Shown one piece after another: positions 44,813 to 52,471 of a DNA stretch of 64,000 bases; positions within the stretch are counted from its first letter, which is position 1, and each line of letters opens with the position of its first letter. Under the pieces are notes generated by a model, which searched no databases, was not told where the DNA came from, and was given only the letters and a program-made list of their open reading frames with translations. This DNA comes from Sunxiuqinia sp965230765 (GTDB lineage Bacteria; Bacteroidota; Bacteroidia; Bacteroidales; Prolixibacteraceae): NCBI GenBank assembly GCA_965230765.1, contig CBDDLR010000001.1:2046001-2110000 (forward strand). The letters are read 5' to 3'. The position numbers and the translations under genes were made by a program.

Positions 44813-45452
44813 AAATAAAGGATGGAGTGTGCCGGAAATGGCACAGAAAGTTGCTATGGATATTCACGATGGCGCTTATGTGAACCTGGGTATCGGTATT
44901 CCGGAAATGGTAGCTGGATTTATCCCTGAAGGTAGGGAAGTGATTTATCATACTGAAAACGGACTGCTGGGCATGGGTAAGGTAGCTGAGAGCGGAAAGG
45001 AAGATCCTGAGCTGGTGAATGCTGGGAAAAAGTATGTGACAGCCATCCCGGGTGCTGCATATTTCCACCATGCCGACAGTTTTGCCATGATCCGTGGTGG
45101 GCATATTGACATTTGTGTGTTGGGGGCTTACCAGGTTTCCGAAGAAGGTGACCTCGCAAACTGGTCAACCGGAAACCCGGATGATATTCCTGCTGTTGGA
45201 GGGGCAATGGATTTAGTTGCCGGGGTGAAAACGATTTTTGTAATTACAAAACACCTTACGAAAACCGGAGCTTCTAAAATCGTCAAAGAATGTACTTATC
45301 CACTTACGGGAAAGAATGTGGTTGGTAGGATTTACACCAACTTTGCCATTCTTGATGTGAAGGATAAGCAATTATGGGTTCGGGAGTTGGCTCCTGGTAT
45401 TGATGCTGAATATTTGCAGCAACATACCGATGCCCAATTAAATTGGACGTAA
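44796..45452 (+). CDS. pcaJ: 3-oxoadipate CoA-transferase subunit B
   Basis: A 218-residue beta subunit. The catalytic glutamate is Glu54 in HTENGLLGMG. Segments ADSFAMIRGGHIDICVLGA, EGDLANW and IPAVGGAMDL follow the PcaJ pattern. The start at 44796 was chosen because the conserved part begins EMAQKVAMDI and it overlaps subunit A by 17 bp; an ATG at 44775 adds seven unconserved residues. The partner is the preceding gene. Confidence 0.9.
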   Translation: MESNTKNKGWSVPEMAQKVAMDIHDGAYVNLGIGIPEMVAGFIPEGREVIYHTENGLLGMGKVAESGKEDPELVNAGKKYVTAIPGAAYFHHADSFAMIRGGHIDICVLGAYQVSEEGDLANWSTGNPDDIPAVGGAMDLVAGVKTIFVITKHLTKTGASKIVKECTYPLTGKNVVGRIYTNFAILDVKDKQLWVRELAPGIDAEYLQQHTDAQLNWT

Positions 45453-45470
45453 TTCAGTAAAACGATTGTT

Positions 45471-46805
45471 ATGTCGAAAAAAGAACACAGCGAAAAAATA
45501 TATGAGAAAGCACGAGAGGTTATCGTTGGTGGGGTGAGCAGGAATACTGTATTTAGGAAACCCTATCCCAATTATGCCAATACGGCTTCAGGATGTCACA
45601 TCACGGATATTGAAGGAACAGTTCGGACTGACTTTGCCAACAACATGGCGGCGCTTATTCACGGTCATTCTTTTCCTCCAATTGTTGATGCTGTCATTGA
45701 TCAGTTAAAAAGAGGCACTGCCTATACGCTTGCTTCAGAAATTGAAGTGGCATTTGCTTCCCACCTGATTGATCGGGTGAAAAGTTTTGAGCGCATTCGG
45801 TTTGTTAATTCAGGTACAGAAGCGGTGATGGCAATGATCAAAGCTTCCAGGGCTTATACCGGAAAAGCCAAAATTGCTAAAGCTGAAGGGGCTTACCATG
45901 GCACGTACGATTTTGCAGAGGTAAGTCAAACGGCGAATCCTTCTAATTGGGGTGACATCGACAGCCCAAGTAGTGTTCCTTTAGCATATGGCACACCACA
46001 AAGTGTATCAAAAGATGTACTCATTTATCCATACAATGATATTGAACGAACACTAGCGATCTTAGACAAGCATGCTGATGACATGGCATGTGTAATTGTG
46101 GATCCTGTTCCTCACAGGGTTGGTTTGATGCCTGGCAAAAAAGAATTTATTGAGGCAGTATATAATTGGACCCGCAAAAATGGGGCATTACTTGTTTTTG
46201 ATGAAGTGGTTACTTTCAGGGTAAACTACGGCGGCGCTCAGGAAAACTGCACGGTGACACCAGACCTTACTGCGCTTGGGAAAATAATTGGGGGTGGGTT
46301 TCCGGTTGGAGCTGTTTCCGGTTGTGCCGAAGTGATGAAGGTATTTGATCCGCACGAGAAGAACCTTTTGCTTCCCCATTCCGGGACATTTTCAGCCAAT
46401 CCAATCACAATGACTGCTGGTTACACGGCCATGCAGCATTTTGATCAGGAGGCGGTAAAGAAACTAAATGACTTAACTGAAAAGGCAAAAAAGCAGATTA
46501 GCGAAGCCATACAAATCGCTGATGTTCCTATGTCTGTTACCGGGGCTGGATCAATGTTTCGTATGCATTTACATCCAAATCCACCATTAACTTACAGGGA
46601 AGCGTATCAGAATGAAGAAGGCAAACAGTTGATCAATGAATTGCTGGATTATATGTATTATGACGAAAATACCTTGATGATCAATACTTTTTCTTGCATG
46701 CTATCTACAGTGATGGAGCAAAAAGAAATCGACCAACTGACGGAAAGTCTCCAACGAGCATTTGTGGCATTTAAACCCAAGATTGAAAAATATAACAAGC
46801 TATAA
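45471..46805 (+). CDS. Class III PLP aminotransferase, proposed 3-aminoadipate transaminase
   Basis: A 444-residue fold-type I enzyme close to glutamate-1-semialdehyde aminomutase and the beta-amino-acid transaminases (beta-phenylalanine type). NSGTEAVMAMIKASRAYTG forms the phosphate cup, LLVFDEVV holds the PLP-nitrogen Asp, and Lys271 (ALGKIIGGGFPVGA) is the Schiff base lysine. Glutamate-1-semialdehyde aminomutase itself is unlikely because no haem synthesis genes are near. Placed between the aminomutase/CoA-transferase genes and the thiolase, it fits removal of a beta-amino group to give 3-oxoadipate; that substrate is inferred. It starts 18 bp after pcaJ. Confidence 0.87.
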   Translation: MSKKEHSEKIYEKAREVIVGGVSRNTVFRKPYPNYANTASGCHITDIEGTVRTDFANNMAALIHGHSFPPIVDAVIDQLKRGTAYTLASEIEVAFASHLIDRVKSFERIRFVNSGTEAVMAMIKASRAYTGKAKIAKAEGAYHGTYDFAEVSQTANPSNWGDIDSPSSVPLAYGTPQSVSKDVLIYPYNDIERTLAILDKHADDMACVIVDPVPHRVGLMPGKKEFIEAVYNWTRKNGALLVFDEVVTFRVNYGGAQENCTVTPDLTALGKIIGGGFPVGAVSGCAEVMKVFDPHEKNLLLPHSGTFSANPITMTAGYTAMQHFDQEAVKKLNDLTEKAKKQISEAIQIADVPMSVTGAGSMFRMHLHPNPPLTYREAYQNEEGKQLINELLDYMYYDENTLMINTFSCMLSTVMEQKEIDQLTESLQRAFVAFKPKIEKYNKL

Positions 46806-46806
46806 T

Positions 46807-48012
46807 ATGATGAACGAAGTATTTATATGCGATGCAATTCGCACTCCGGTAGGAAAGTATGGCGGAAGTTTGTCTTCTGTACGAACGGATGACCTGGCTG
46901 CTATTCCTTTGAAAAGCTTGATGGAACGAAATCCTGATATGGATCTAAATGCCGTGGATGATGTGATCATGGGTTGTGCCAATCAGGCAGGGGAAGACAA
47001 TAGAAACATTGCTCGAATGGCTCTGCTTCTAGCTGGTTTTCCTGAAACTGTTCCCGGAGTAACAGTAAACCGCCTATGTTCATCAGGAATGGAAGCCATT
47101 GGAGTGGCTGCTCGTGCAATCCGAACAGGTGAAGCAGAACTAATTGTTGCTGGTGGGGTAGAGAGCATGTCGCGTGCACCGCTGGTCATGGCGAAAGCTA
47201 CCCAGGCATTCTCCCGAAATGCTGAAGTTTATGATTCAACAATTGGCTGGCGTTTTGTAAACAAGCTGTTTGAAAAACGCTATGGAACGGATCCGCTGAT
47301 TTGTACTGCTGAAAACCTGGCTATAGAACACAAAATAAGCCGCGAAGATCAGGATCGTTTTGCACATAACAGTCAATTAAAGTCAGCCGATGCTCAGAAG
47401 AACGGAAAATTTTCAAGAGAGATTTTGCCTGTAACGATTCCACAACGAAAAAGTGATCCAATCCTGGTTGATACTGATGAGCATCCAAGATTAAGTTCAT
47501 TGGAGAAATTAGCTACACTCAAACCGGTATTTGGTGAAGGAAGTACCGTAACAGCAGGTAACGCATCAGGTGTTAATGATGGTGCAGCAGCTGTTATTGT
47601 GGCATCCGGGGAAGCTGTAAAAAAATATAAATTGACAACCAAAGCCAGGATTTTAGGAATGCAGGCAGCGGGTGTTCCACCACGGATCATGGGCATTGGA
47701 CCGGTTCCGGCAACCAACAAGCTTTTAAAACGACTAGGAATGACATTGGATCAAATGGACATCATTGAGTTGAACGAAGCTTTTGCAGCTCAGTCATTGG
47801 CTTGTACCCGTGAGTTTGGTCTTGAAGATGATGACCCAAGAATTAATCCATTGGGTGGTGCAATTGCTTTGGGGCATCCGCTTGGCATGTCAGGTGTACG
47901 GTTGGTTACTACCGCATTTTATCAGCTTCAGGAAAACAATGCAAAGTATGCGCTTTGTACTATGTGCGTTGGCGTTGGGCAAGGGCTTTCCATGATATTG
48001 GAGAAAGTTTAA
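46807..48012 (+). CDS. pcaF: 3-oxoadipyl-CoA thiolase
   Basis: A 401-residue thiolase. Active-site residues are Cys91 (NRLCSSGM), His357 (ALGHPLGMSG) and Cys387 (CTMCVGVGQG). The GCANQAGEDNRN segment near residue 58 and the FSRNAEVYDSTIGWRFVN segment are characteristic of PcaF/PaaJ rather than acetoacetyl-CoA thiolases. It splits 3-oxoadipyl-CoA into succinyl-CoA and acetyl-CoA. It begins 1 bp after the aminotransferase stop. No other aromatic-degradation genes are present in the window. Confidence 0.92.
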   Translation: MMNEVFICDAIRTPVGKYGGSLSSVRTDDLAAIPLKSLMERNPDMDLNAVDDVIMGCANQAGEDNRNIARMALLLAGFPETVPGVTVNRLCSSGMEAIGVAARAIRTGEAELIVAGGVESMSRAPLVMAKATQAFSRNAEVYDSTIGWRFVNKLFEKRYGTDPLICTAENLAIEHKISREDQDRFAHNSQLKSADAQKNGKFSREILPVTIPQRKSDPILVDTDEHPRLSSLEKLATLKPVFGEGSTVTAGNASGVNDGAAAVIVASGEAVKKYKLTTKARILGMQAAGVPPRIMGIGPVPATNKLLKRLGMTLDQMDIIELNEAFAAQSLACTREFGLEDDDPRINPLGGAIALGHPLGMSGVRLVTTAFYQLQENNAKYALCTMCVGVGQGLSMILEKV

Positions 48013-48060
48013 TTGAGAGAAAAACGAAAAGAAATAATAATAAAATAAACGAACAACAAG

Positions 48061-49602
48061 ATGGAATTTAACATTCAAGAGGTATTAAAGGAATTAGGAA
48101 TCAAAGAAGTAAACGAAGGGTGTTGCACCGGTACGGTTTGGACTGAAACTGAAGGTGACATCCTGAAATCATATTCACCTGCCGATGGAAAAGAAATTGC
48201 AGGTGTGAAACAGGCAACTAAGGACGATTACAACAAAGTGATTGAAACGGCAAAGGAAGCATTTAAGGTATGGAGGAAAAATCCAGCACCTGCACGGGGT
48301 GAAATCGTTCGTCAAATTGGTCTTGAACTTCGAAAATACAAAGAACCCCTTGGAAAATTGGTTTCCTACGAGATGGGTAAAATTTACCAGGAAGGACTTG
48401 GTGAGGTACAGGAGATGATTGATATCTGTGACTTTGCAGTAGGTCAATCTCGTCAGTTGTACGGTTTTACGATGCACTCTGAGCGCCCTGAACACCGCAT
48501 GTACGATCAATACCATCCGCTCGGAATCGTTGGTGTGGTTTCAGCATTTAATTTCCCGGTAGCAGTATGGGCCTGGAATGCCATGATTGCCATGATCTGT
48601 GGTGATGTTGTGATCTGGAAACCTTCATCAAAAGTATTTTTGTGCTCTGTTGCAGTGCATAAAGTTGTTCAAAATGTCCTTGAAAGAAACAATGTTCCGG
48701 AAGGAGTATTGAGCTTGGTAGCTGCCGGGTCAAAATACCTGGGAAATGACCTGTTCTGCGACAAAAATATACCATTGGTTTCATTCACTGGTTCTACCAA
48801 AATTGGCAAGAAAGTAGGTGAGTTAGTAGGTGCACGCTTAGGCCGCACCATTCTTGAATTGGGTGGTAATAATGCCATCGTAGTTACTGAAAATGCTGAT
48901 ATCGAAATGGCATTAAGGGCGGCTGTATTTGGTGCGGTTGGTACATGCGGACAACGCTGTACATCTACACGAAGAATTATTTTGCAGGAGTCTGTTTATG
49001 AGCAATTCAAAGAAAAACTGGTTGCCGTTTACAAGAACATTTCGATTGGACACCCACTGGATGAAAACACCCTTGTTGGGCCGCTAATTGATACCTGGTC
49101 AAGAGATACTTTCCTGAATTCTATTGAGAAAGTAAAAGCGGAGGGTGGTAAAATCCTTTATGGTGGTACAGTGCTAACCGGGCCTGGATACGAGTCTGGT
49201 TGTTACGTGATTCCTTGCATTGCTGAAGTTGAAAACCATTACGAAATTGTTCAGGATGAAACATTTGCACCATTGCTTTACCTGATTAAATATAAAGATT
49301 TGGAAGAAGCCATTGAGATTCATAATGATGTGCCTCAGGGACTTTCTTCAGCCATGTTCACCACCAATGTTCTGGAATCGGAAAGATTCTTGTCTCATGG
49401 TGGTTCAGACTGTGGAATTGCCAACATCAATATTGGTACTTCCGGAGCAGAAATTGGCGGTGCTTTCGGTGGGGAAAAAGATACCGGAGGTGGCCGTGAA
49501 TCAGGTTCAGATTCATGGAAAGCTTACATGCGCAGACAAACCAATACGATTAATTACAGTACAGAATTACCGCTGGCCCAAGGAATTAAGTTTGATATCT
49601 AA
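48061..49602 (+). CDS. Aminoadipate-semialdehyde dehydrogenase (ALDH7/antiquitin type)
   Basis: A 513-residue NAD(P)-dependent aldehyde dehydrogenase. Glu266 (LELGGNNA) and nucleophile Cys300 (GTCGQRCTSTRR) are present. FNFPVAVWAWN and the C-terminal GGAFGGEKDTGGGRESGSD/LPLAQGIKF blocks are hallmarks of the ALDH7 (antiquitin) subfamily, whose known substrate is alpha-aminoadipate semialdehyde. It would convert the product of the downstream saccharopine dehydrogenase into 2-aminoadipate. It lies 48 bp after the thiolase. Confidence 0.93.
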   Translation: MEFNIQEVLKELGIKEVNEGCCTGTVWTETEGDILKSYSPADGKEIAGVKQATKDDYNKVIETAKEAFKVWRKNPAPARGEIVRQIGLELRKYKEPLGKLVSYEMGKIYQEGLGEVQEMIDICDFAVGQSRQLYGFTMHSERPEHRMYDQYHPLGIVGVVSAFNFPVAVWAWNAMIAMICGDVVIWKPSSKVFLCSVAVHKVVQNVLERNNVPEGVLSLVAAGSKYLGNDLFCDKNIPLVSFTGSTKIGKKVGELVGARLGRTILELGGNNAIVVTENADIEMALRAAVFGAVGTCGQRCTSTRRIILQESVYEQFKEKLVAVYKNISIGHPLDENTLVGPLIDTWSRDTFLNSIEKVKAEGGKILYGGTVLTGPGYESGCYVIPCIAEVENHYEIVQDETFAPLLYLIKYKDLEEAIEIHNDVPQGLSSAMFTTNVLESERFLSHGGSDCGIANINIGTSGAEIGGAFGGEKDTGGGRESGSDSWKAYMRRQTNTINYSTELPLAQGIKFDI

Positions 49603-49756
49603 AGGTGAATACTACCTGTTTGCAGGAAGTAAGGGTTGTAGGAGAATAAAAGAGAGGTGCGCTGTCCTTTCTCTCTACTCCCTACTCCCTGCTCCTGCAA
49701 AAAACTTCAAGCTTTATTATCTATATTTAGGGGTCTAAGTGTAAAATCAAAAAAGT

Positions 49757-50968
49757 ATGAGATTAGGAATTTTAAGAGAGGGGAAGCAACCTCCTGATAA
49801 ACGTGTGCCATTTTCACCAACACAATGTAAAGAATTGCTTGAAAGGTTTTCAGATTTGGAAATCATTGTTCAACCAAGTGAAATACGTTGTTTCAACGAT
49901 CAGGAATATGTTGATTTAGGGATTATCGTTTCAGAAAACCTGAATGATTGTGATGTGTTGATGGGCGTAAAAGAGGTGCCAATCAGGGATTTGATTGCAG
50001 ACAAAACTTATTTCTTCTTTTCCCATACCATAAAAAAACAGCCGTATAACCGGAAGCTTCTTCAGGAGGTTGTAAATAAGAATATTCGATTGGTCGATTA
50101 TGAAGTGTTGACCGACAAAGATGGTTTACGGATTATTGGCTTTGGAAGGTTTGCTGGTTTGGTTGGCGCTTACAATGGATGGAGAACTTATGGCCTACGC
50201 AATAATTTGTTCAATTTGAAGCCTGCCCATTTATGTGATGACCTGAAAGAAATGAAAACACAAGCAAAGTCGGCTCATCTTCCTTCAGCAATGATTGCTG
50301 TAACTGGCGGTGGGCGTGTTGCTCACGGTGCCATGGAATTGCTCGATGCCATGGGGATTAAAAAAGTTTCAGTTGAAGATTATTTGAAAGTAACGGATTT
50401 TAATGTCCCAGTTTATGTCCAGTTGGAGCCAGGAGATTATAATCTTCATAAGCAAGGGGTTGAGTTTGACTTGAACCATTTCTTCAAAAATCCAACGGAG
50501 TATAAAGGGAATTTCAGTCGTTTTCTTCCAAAAACCGATATGTTGGTTGCTGCCGCTTTCTGGGATCCCAATGCACCGGTGTTGTTTTCTGCGGAAGAAA
50601 TGAAAAAAGATAATTTTAACATTCAGGTTATTGCAGACATCACTTGCGACATTGAGGGGTCTATTCCATCAACAAAGCGGGCGACTACTATTGACGATCC
50701 ATTTTATAACTATGACCCTGAAACGGGTGAACTGAAGGAGGCTTTTTCATCGGACAGGCATGTTTCTGTTATGGCGATTGACAACCTACCGTGCGAGTTG
50801 CCCAAAGATGCTTCAATCGATTTTGGGAAAAACCTGTCGGAAAAAGTGATGCCGTTTCTTTTAGGAGAAGATGATAATGATGTAATTGGAAGGGCAAGCA
50901 TTACGGAAAACGGACAGTTAACACAAAAATTTAACTATTTGACGGACTATTTATTAGGCAAAGAATGA
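49757..50968 (+). CDS. Lysine-ketoglutarate reductase (saccharopine-forming)
   Basis: A 403-residue protein of the AlaDH/PNT-type saccharopine dehydrogenase (lysine-forming) family. The N-terminal RLGILREGKQPPDKRVPFSP is the AlaDH/LKR signature. Lys72 (GVKEVP) and His90 (FSHTIKKQ) sit where yeast Lys1 has its catalytic Lys77/His96. AVTGGGRVAHGAMELL is the dinucleotide-binding turn. It should condense lysine with 2-oxoglutarate, or run in reverse; direction here is set by context as catabolic. A 154-bp gap with a CTCCCTACTCCC/GCAGGAAGTAAGGG imperfect hairpin separates it from the ALDH7 gene. Confidence 0.88.
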   Translation: MRLGILREGKQPPDKRVPFSPTQCKELLERFSDLEIIVQPSEIRCFNDQEYVDLGIIVSENLNDCDVLMGVKEVPIRDLIADKTYFFFSHTIKKQPYNRKLLQEVVNKNIRLVDYEVLTDKDGLRIIGFGRFAGLVGAYNGWRTYGLRNNLFNLKPAHLCDDLKEMKTQAKSAHLPSAMIAVTGGGRVAHGAMELLDAMGIKKVSVEDYLKVTDFNVPVYVQLEPGDYNLHKQGVEFDLNHFFKNPTEYKGNFSRFLPKTDMLVAAAFWDPNAPVLFSAEEMKKDNFNIQVIADITCDIEGSIPSTKRATTIDDPFYNYDPETGELKEAFSSDRHVSVMAIDNLPCELPKDASIDFGKNLSEKVMPFLLGEDDNDVIGRASITENGQLTQKFNYLTDYLLGKE

Positions 50969-50994
50969 AACGAACATGATTTTATTAATCATTA

Positions 50995-51010
50995 CCCCGA
51001 AGTTTCGGGG
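50995..51010 (+). other. Small hairpin between the LKR and SDH genes
   Basis: CCCCGAA-gt-TTCGGGG, a 7-bp perfect stem, lies 26 bp after the reductase stop. No T-tract follows, so it may be an mRNA stability or processing hairpin within the transcript rather than a terminator. Confidence 0.5.
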
Positions 51011-51115
51011 GCATTCAGAGATATGATTAAAAAAATTATGTGAGAGCGTAGCGGTTACATGAGTTTGTAAATTTTTAATTAACTCATTTGCCGGGAATTA
51101 TAAAATTTTAGACGA

Positions 51116-52447
51116 ATGAAGAAAATATTAATCATAGGAGCAGGAAGATCTTCCACCTCGTTAATTCGTTACCTGGAAGAAAATGCTGTGAAATATAATT
51201 GGGAACTAACTGTTGCCGATCAGGATTTGGACTTGGTAAAAGAAAAAACGAATGAGCCAACAATCGCAATTACTTTTGACGTTTTTAACGACGATCAGCG
51301 CGATGCGGAAATTGAAAAAGTGGATGTGGTGATTTCCATGTTGCCAGCCAAGTTTCATCCAATCATTGCAAAGTCATGCCTTCGATTTTCCAAGTCTCTC
51401 TTTACTGCATCGTATGAATCGGATGAAATCAAGAAGATGAGCAATGATGCCAAAATGCTTGGTGTGCTGTTTCTGAATGAACTGGGACTAGATCCCGGGA
51501 TTGACCACATGTCGGCCATGCAGATTTTGGAACGGTTAAAGGCTGAAGGGCACACAATTACCGGCTTTGAATCGTTTACTGGCGGCTTGGTAGCCCCGGA
51601 ATCTGACAATAACCCCTGGAATTATAAGTTTACCTGGAATCCGATGAATGTCGTTCTTGCAGGGCAGGAAGGGCCAGCCAAGTTTGTTCAGAATGGCAAA
51701 CTCAAATATATTCCATACAATCGTTTGTTTCGAAGAACTGAATTTATTGATATTGAGGGTTTTGGTCGTTTTGAGGGATATGCAAACCGTGATTCGTTAA
51801 AGTATATCGAAAAGTATAACCTTCAAGACATTCCTACAATTTACAGGGGGACACTGCGCCGTCCAGGCTATTCAAAAGCCTGGAATGTATTTGTACAACT
51901 CGGTGCAACCGATAATTCCTACATCATGGAAGACACCGAAAACATGACCCACGAGGAATTTATCAACTCATTTTTGCATTATAGCGAGGATGCTTCGGTT
52001 GAATTGAAACTTTATCGCGCCATGCATATTGACCAGGATTCGATGATCCCTGAAAAATTGCGTTGGCTGGGAATTTTCAGCAATGAAAAGGTGGGCATTA
52101 GCAATGCAACACCTGCCCAGGTTTTGGAACATATTCTGCATAAAAAATGGGGGCTTGAGCCAGATGATAAAGACATGATTGTGATGTGGCACAAAATTTC
52201 ATACAAAGATGTAAGTACGAATAAAGATATCGATCTTTCATCTTCACTTGTTGTAATTGGCGATGATACGAACCACACGGCCATGTCAAAAACTGTTGGT
52301 TTGCCATTGGGGATTGCCACCAAACTTTTCCTGAACGGGCAAATTCAACTAACAGGTTCACACATTCCAACGGTAAAAGAAATTTATGACCCGGTTTTGA
52401 AAGAGCTTGAAGATTATAATATCTGTTTCAATGAGAAAATGATGTAA
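51116..52447 (+). CDS. Saccharopine dehydrogenase (aminoadipate semialdehyde-forming)
   Basis: A 443-residue Lys9/SDH-type enzyme. The N-terminal Rossmann motif is GAGRSSTSLIRYL; NELGLDPGIDHMSAM (near residue 122) and FTGGLVAPESDNNPWNYKFTW are hallmarks of the saccharopine-reductase/dehydrogenase family. It would split saccharopine to glutamate and aminoadipate semialdehyde, completing the reaction begun by the reductase 147 bp upstream. It is the last gene of the plus-strand cluster, convergent with the second KamA-family gene 24 bp away. Confidence 0.92.
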   Translation: MKKILIIGAGRSSTSLIRYLEENAVKYNWELTVADQDLDLVKEKTNEPTIAITFDVFNDDQRDAEIEKVDVVISMLPAKFHPIIAKSCLRFSKSLFTASYESDEIKKMSNDAKMLGVLFLNELGLDPGIDHMSAMQILERLKAEGHTITGFESFTGGLVAPESDNNPWNYKFTWNPMNVVLAGQEGPAKFVQNGKLKYIPYNRLFRRTEFIDIEGFGRFEGYANRDSLKYIEKYNLQDIPTIYRGTLRRPGYSKAWNVFVQLGATDNSYIMEDTENMTHEEFINSFLHYSEDASVELKLYRAMHIDQDSMIPEKLRWLGIFSNEKVGISNATPAQVLEHILHKKWGLEPDDKDMIVMWHKISYKDVSTNKDIDLSSSLVVIGDDTNHTAMSKTVGLPLGIATKLFLNGQIQLTGSHIPTVKEIYDPVLKELEDYNICFNEKMM

Positions 52448-52471
52448 GCCATTCAACCTTTTTAGTTCCTA

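Noticed and set aside
42534..45452. Classical clostridial-type lysine fermentation (KamA plus AtoDA-like CoA-transferase)
   Set aside because: No lysine 5,6-aminomutase (kamDE), 3,5-diaminohexanoate dehydrogenase, keto-amino cleavage enzyme or 3-aminobutyryl-CoA ammonia lyase is present. The CoA-transferase and thiolase look like PcaIJ/PcaF, and the KamA homologue lacks the lysine-binding aspartates.
45471..46805. Glutamate-1-semialdehyde 2,1-aminomutase (hemL)
   Set aside because: Fold and motifs are shared, but there are no tetrapyrrole genes nearby and the operon context points to a beta-amino acid transaminase.
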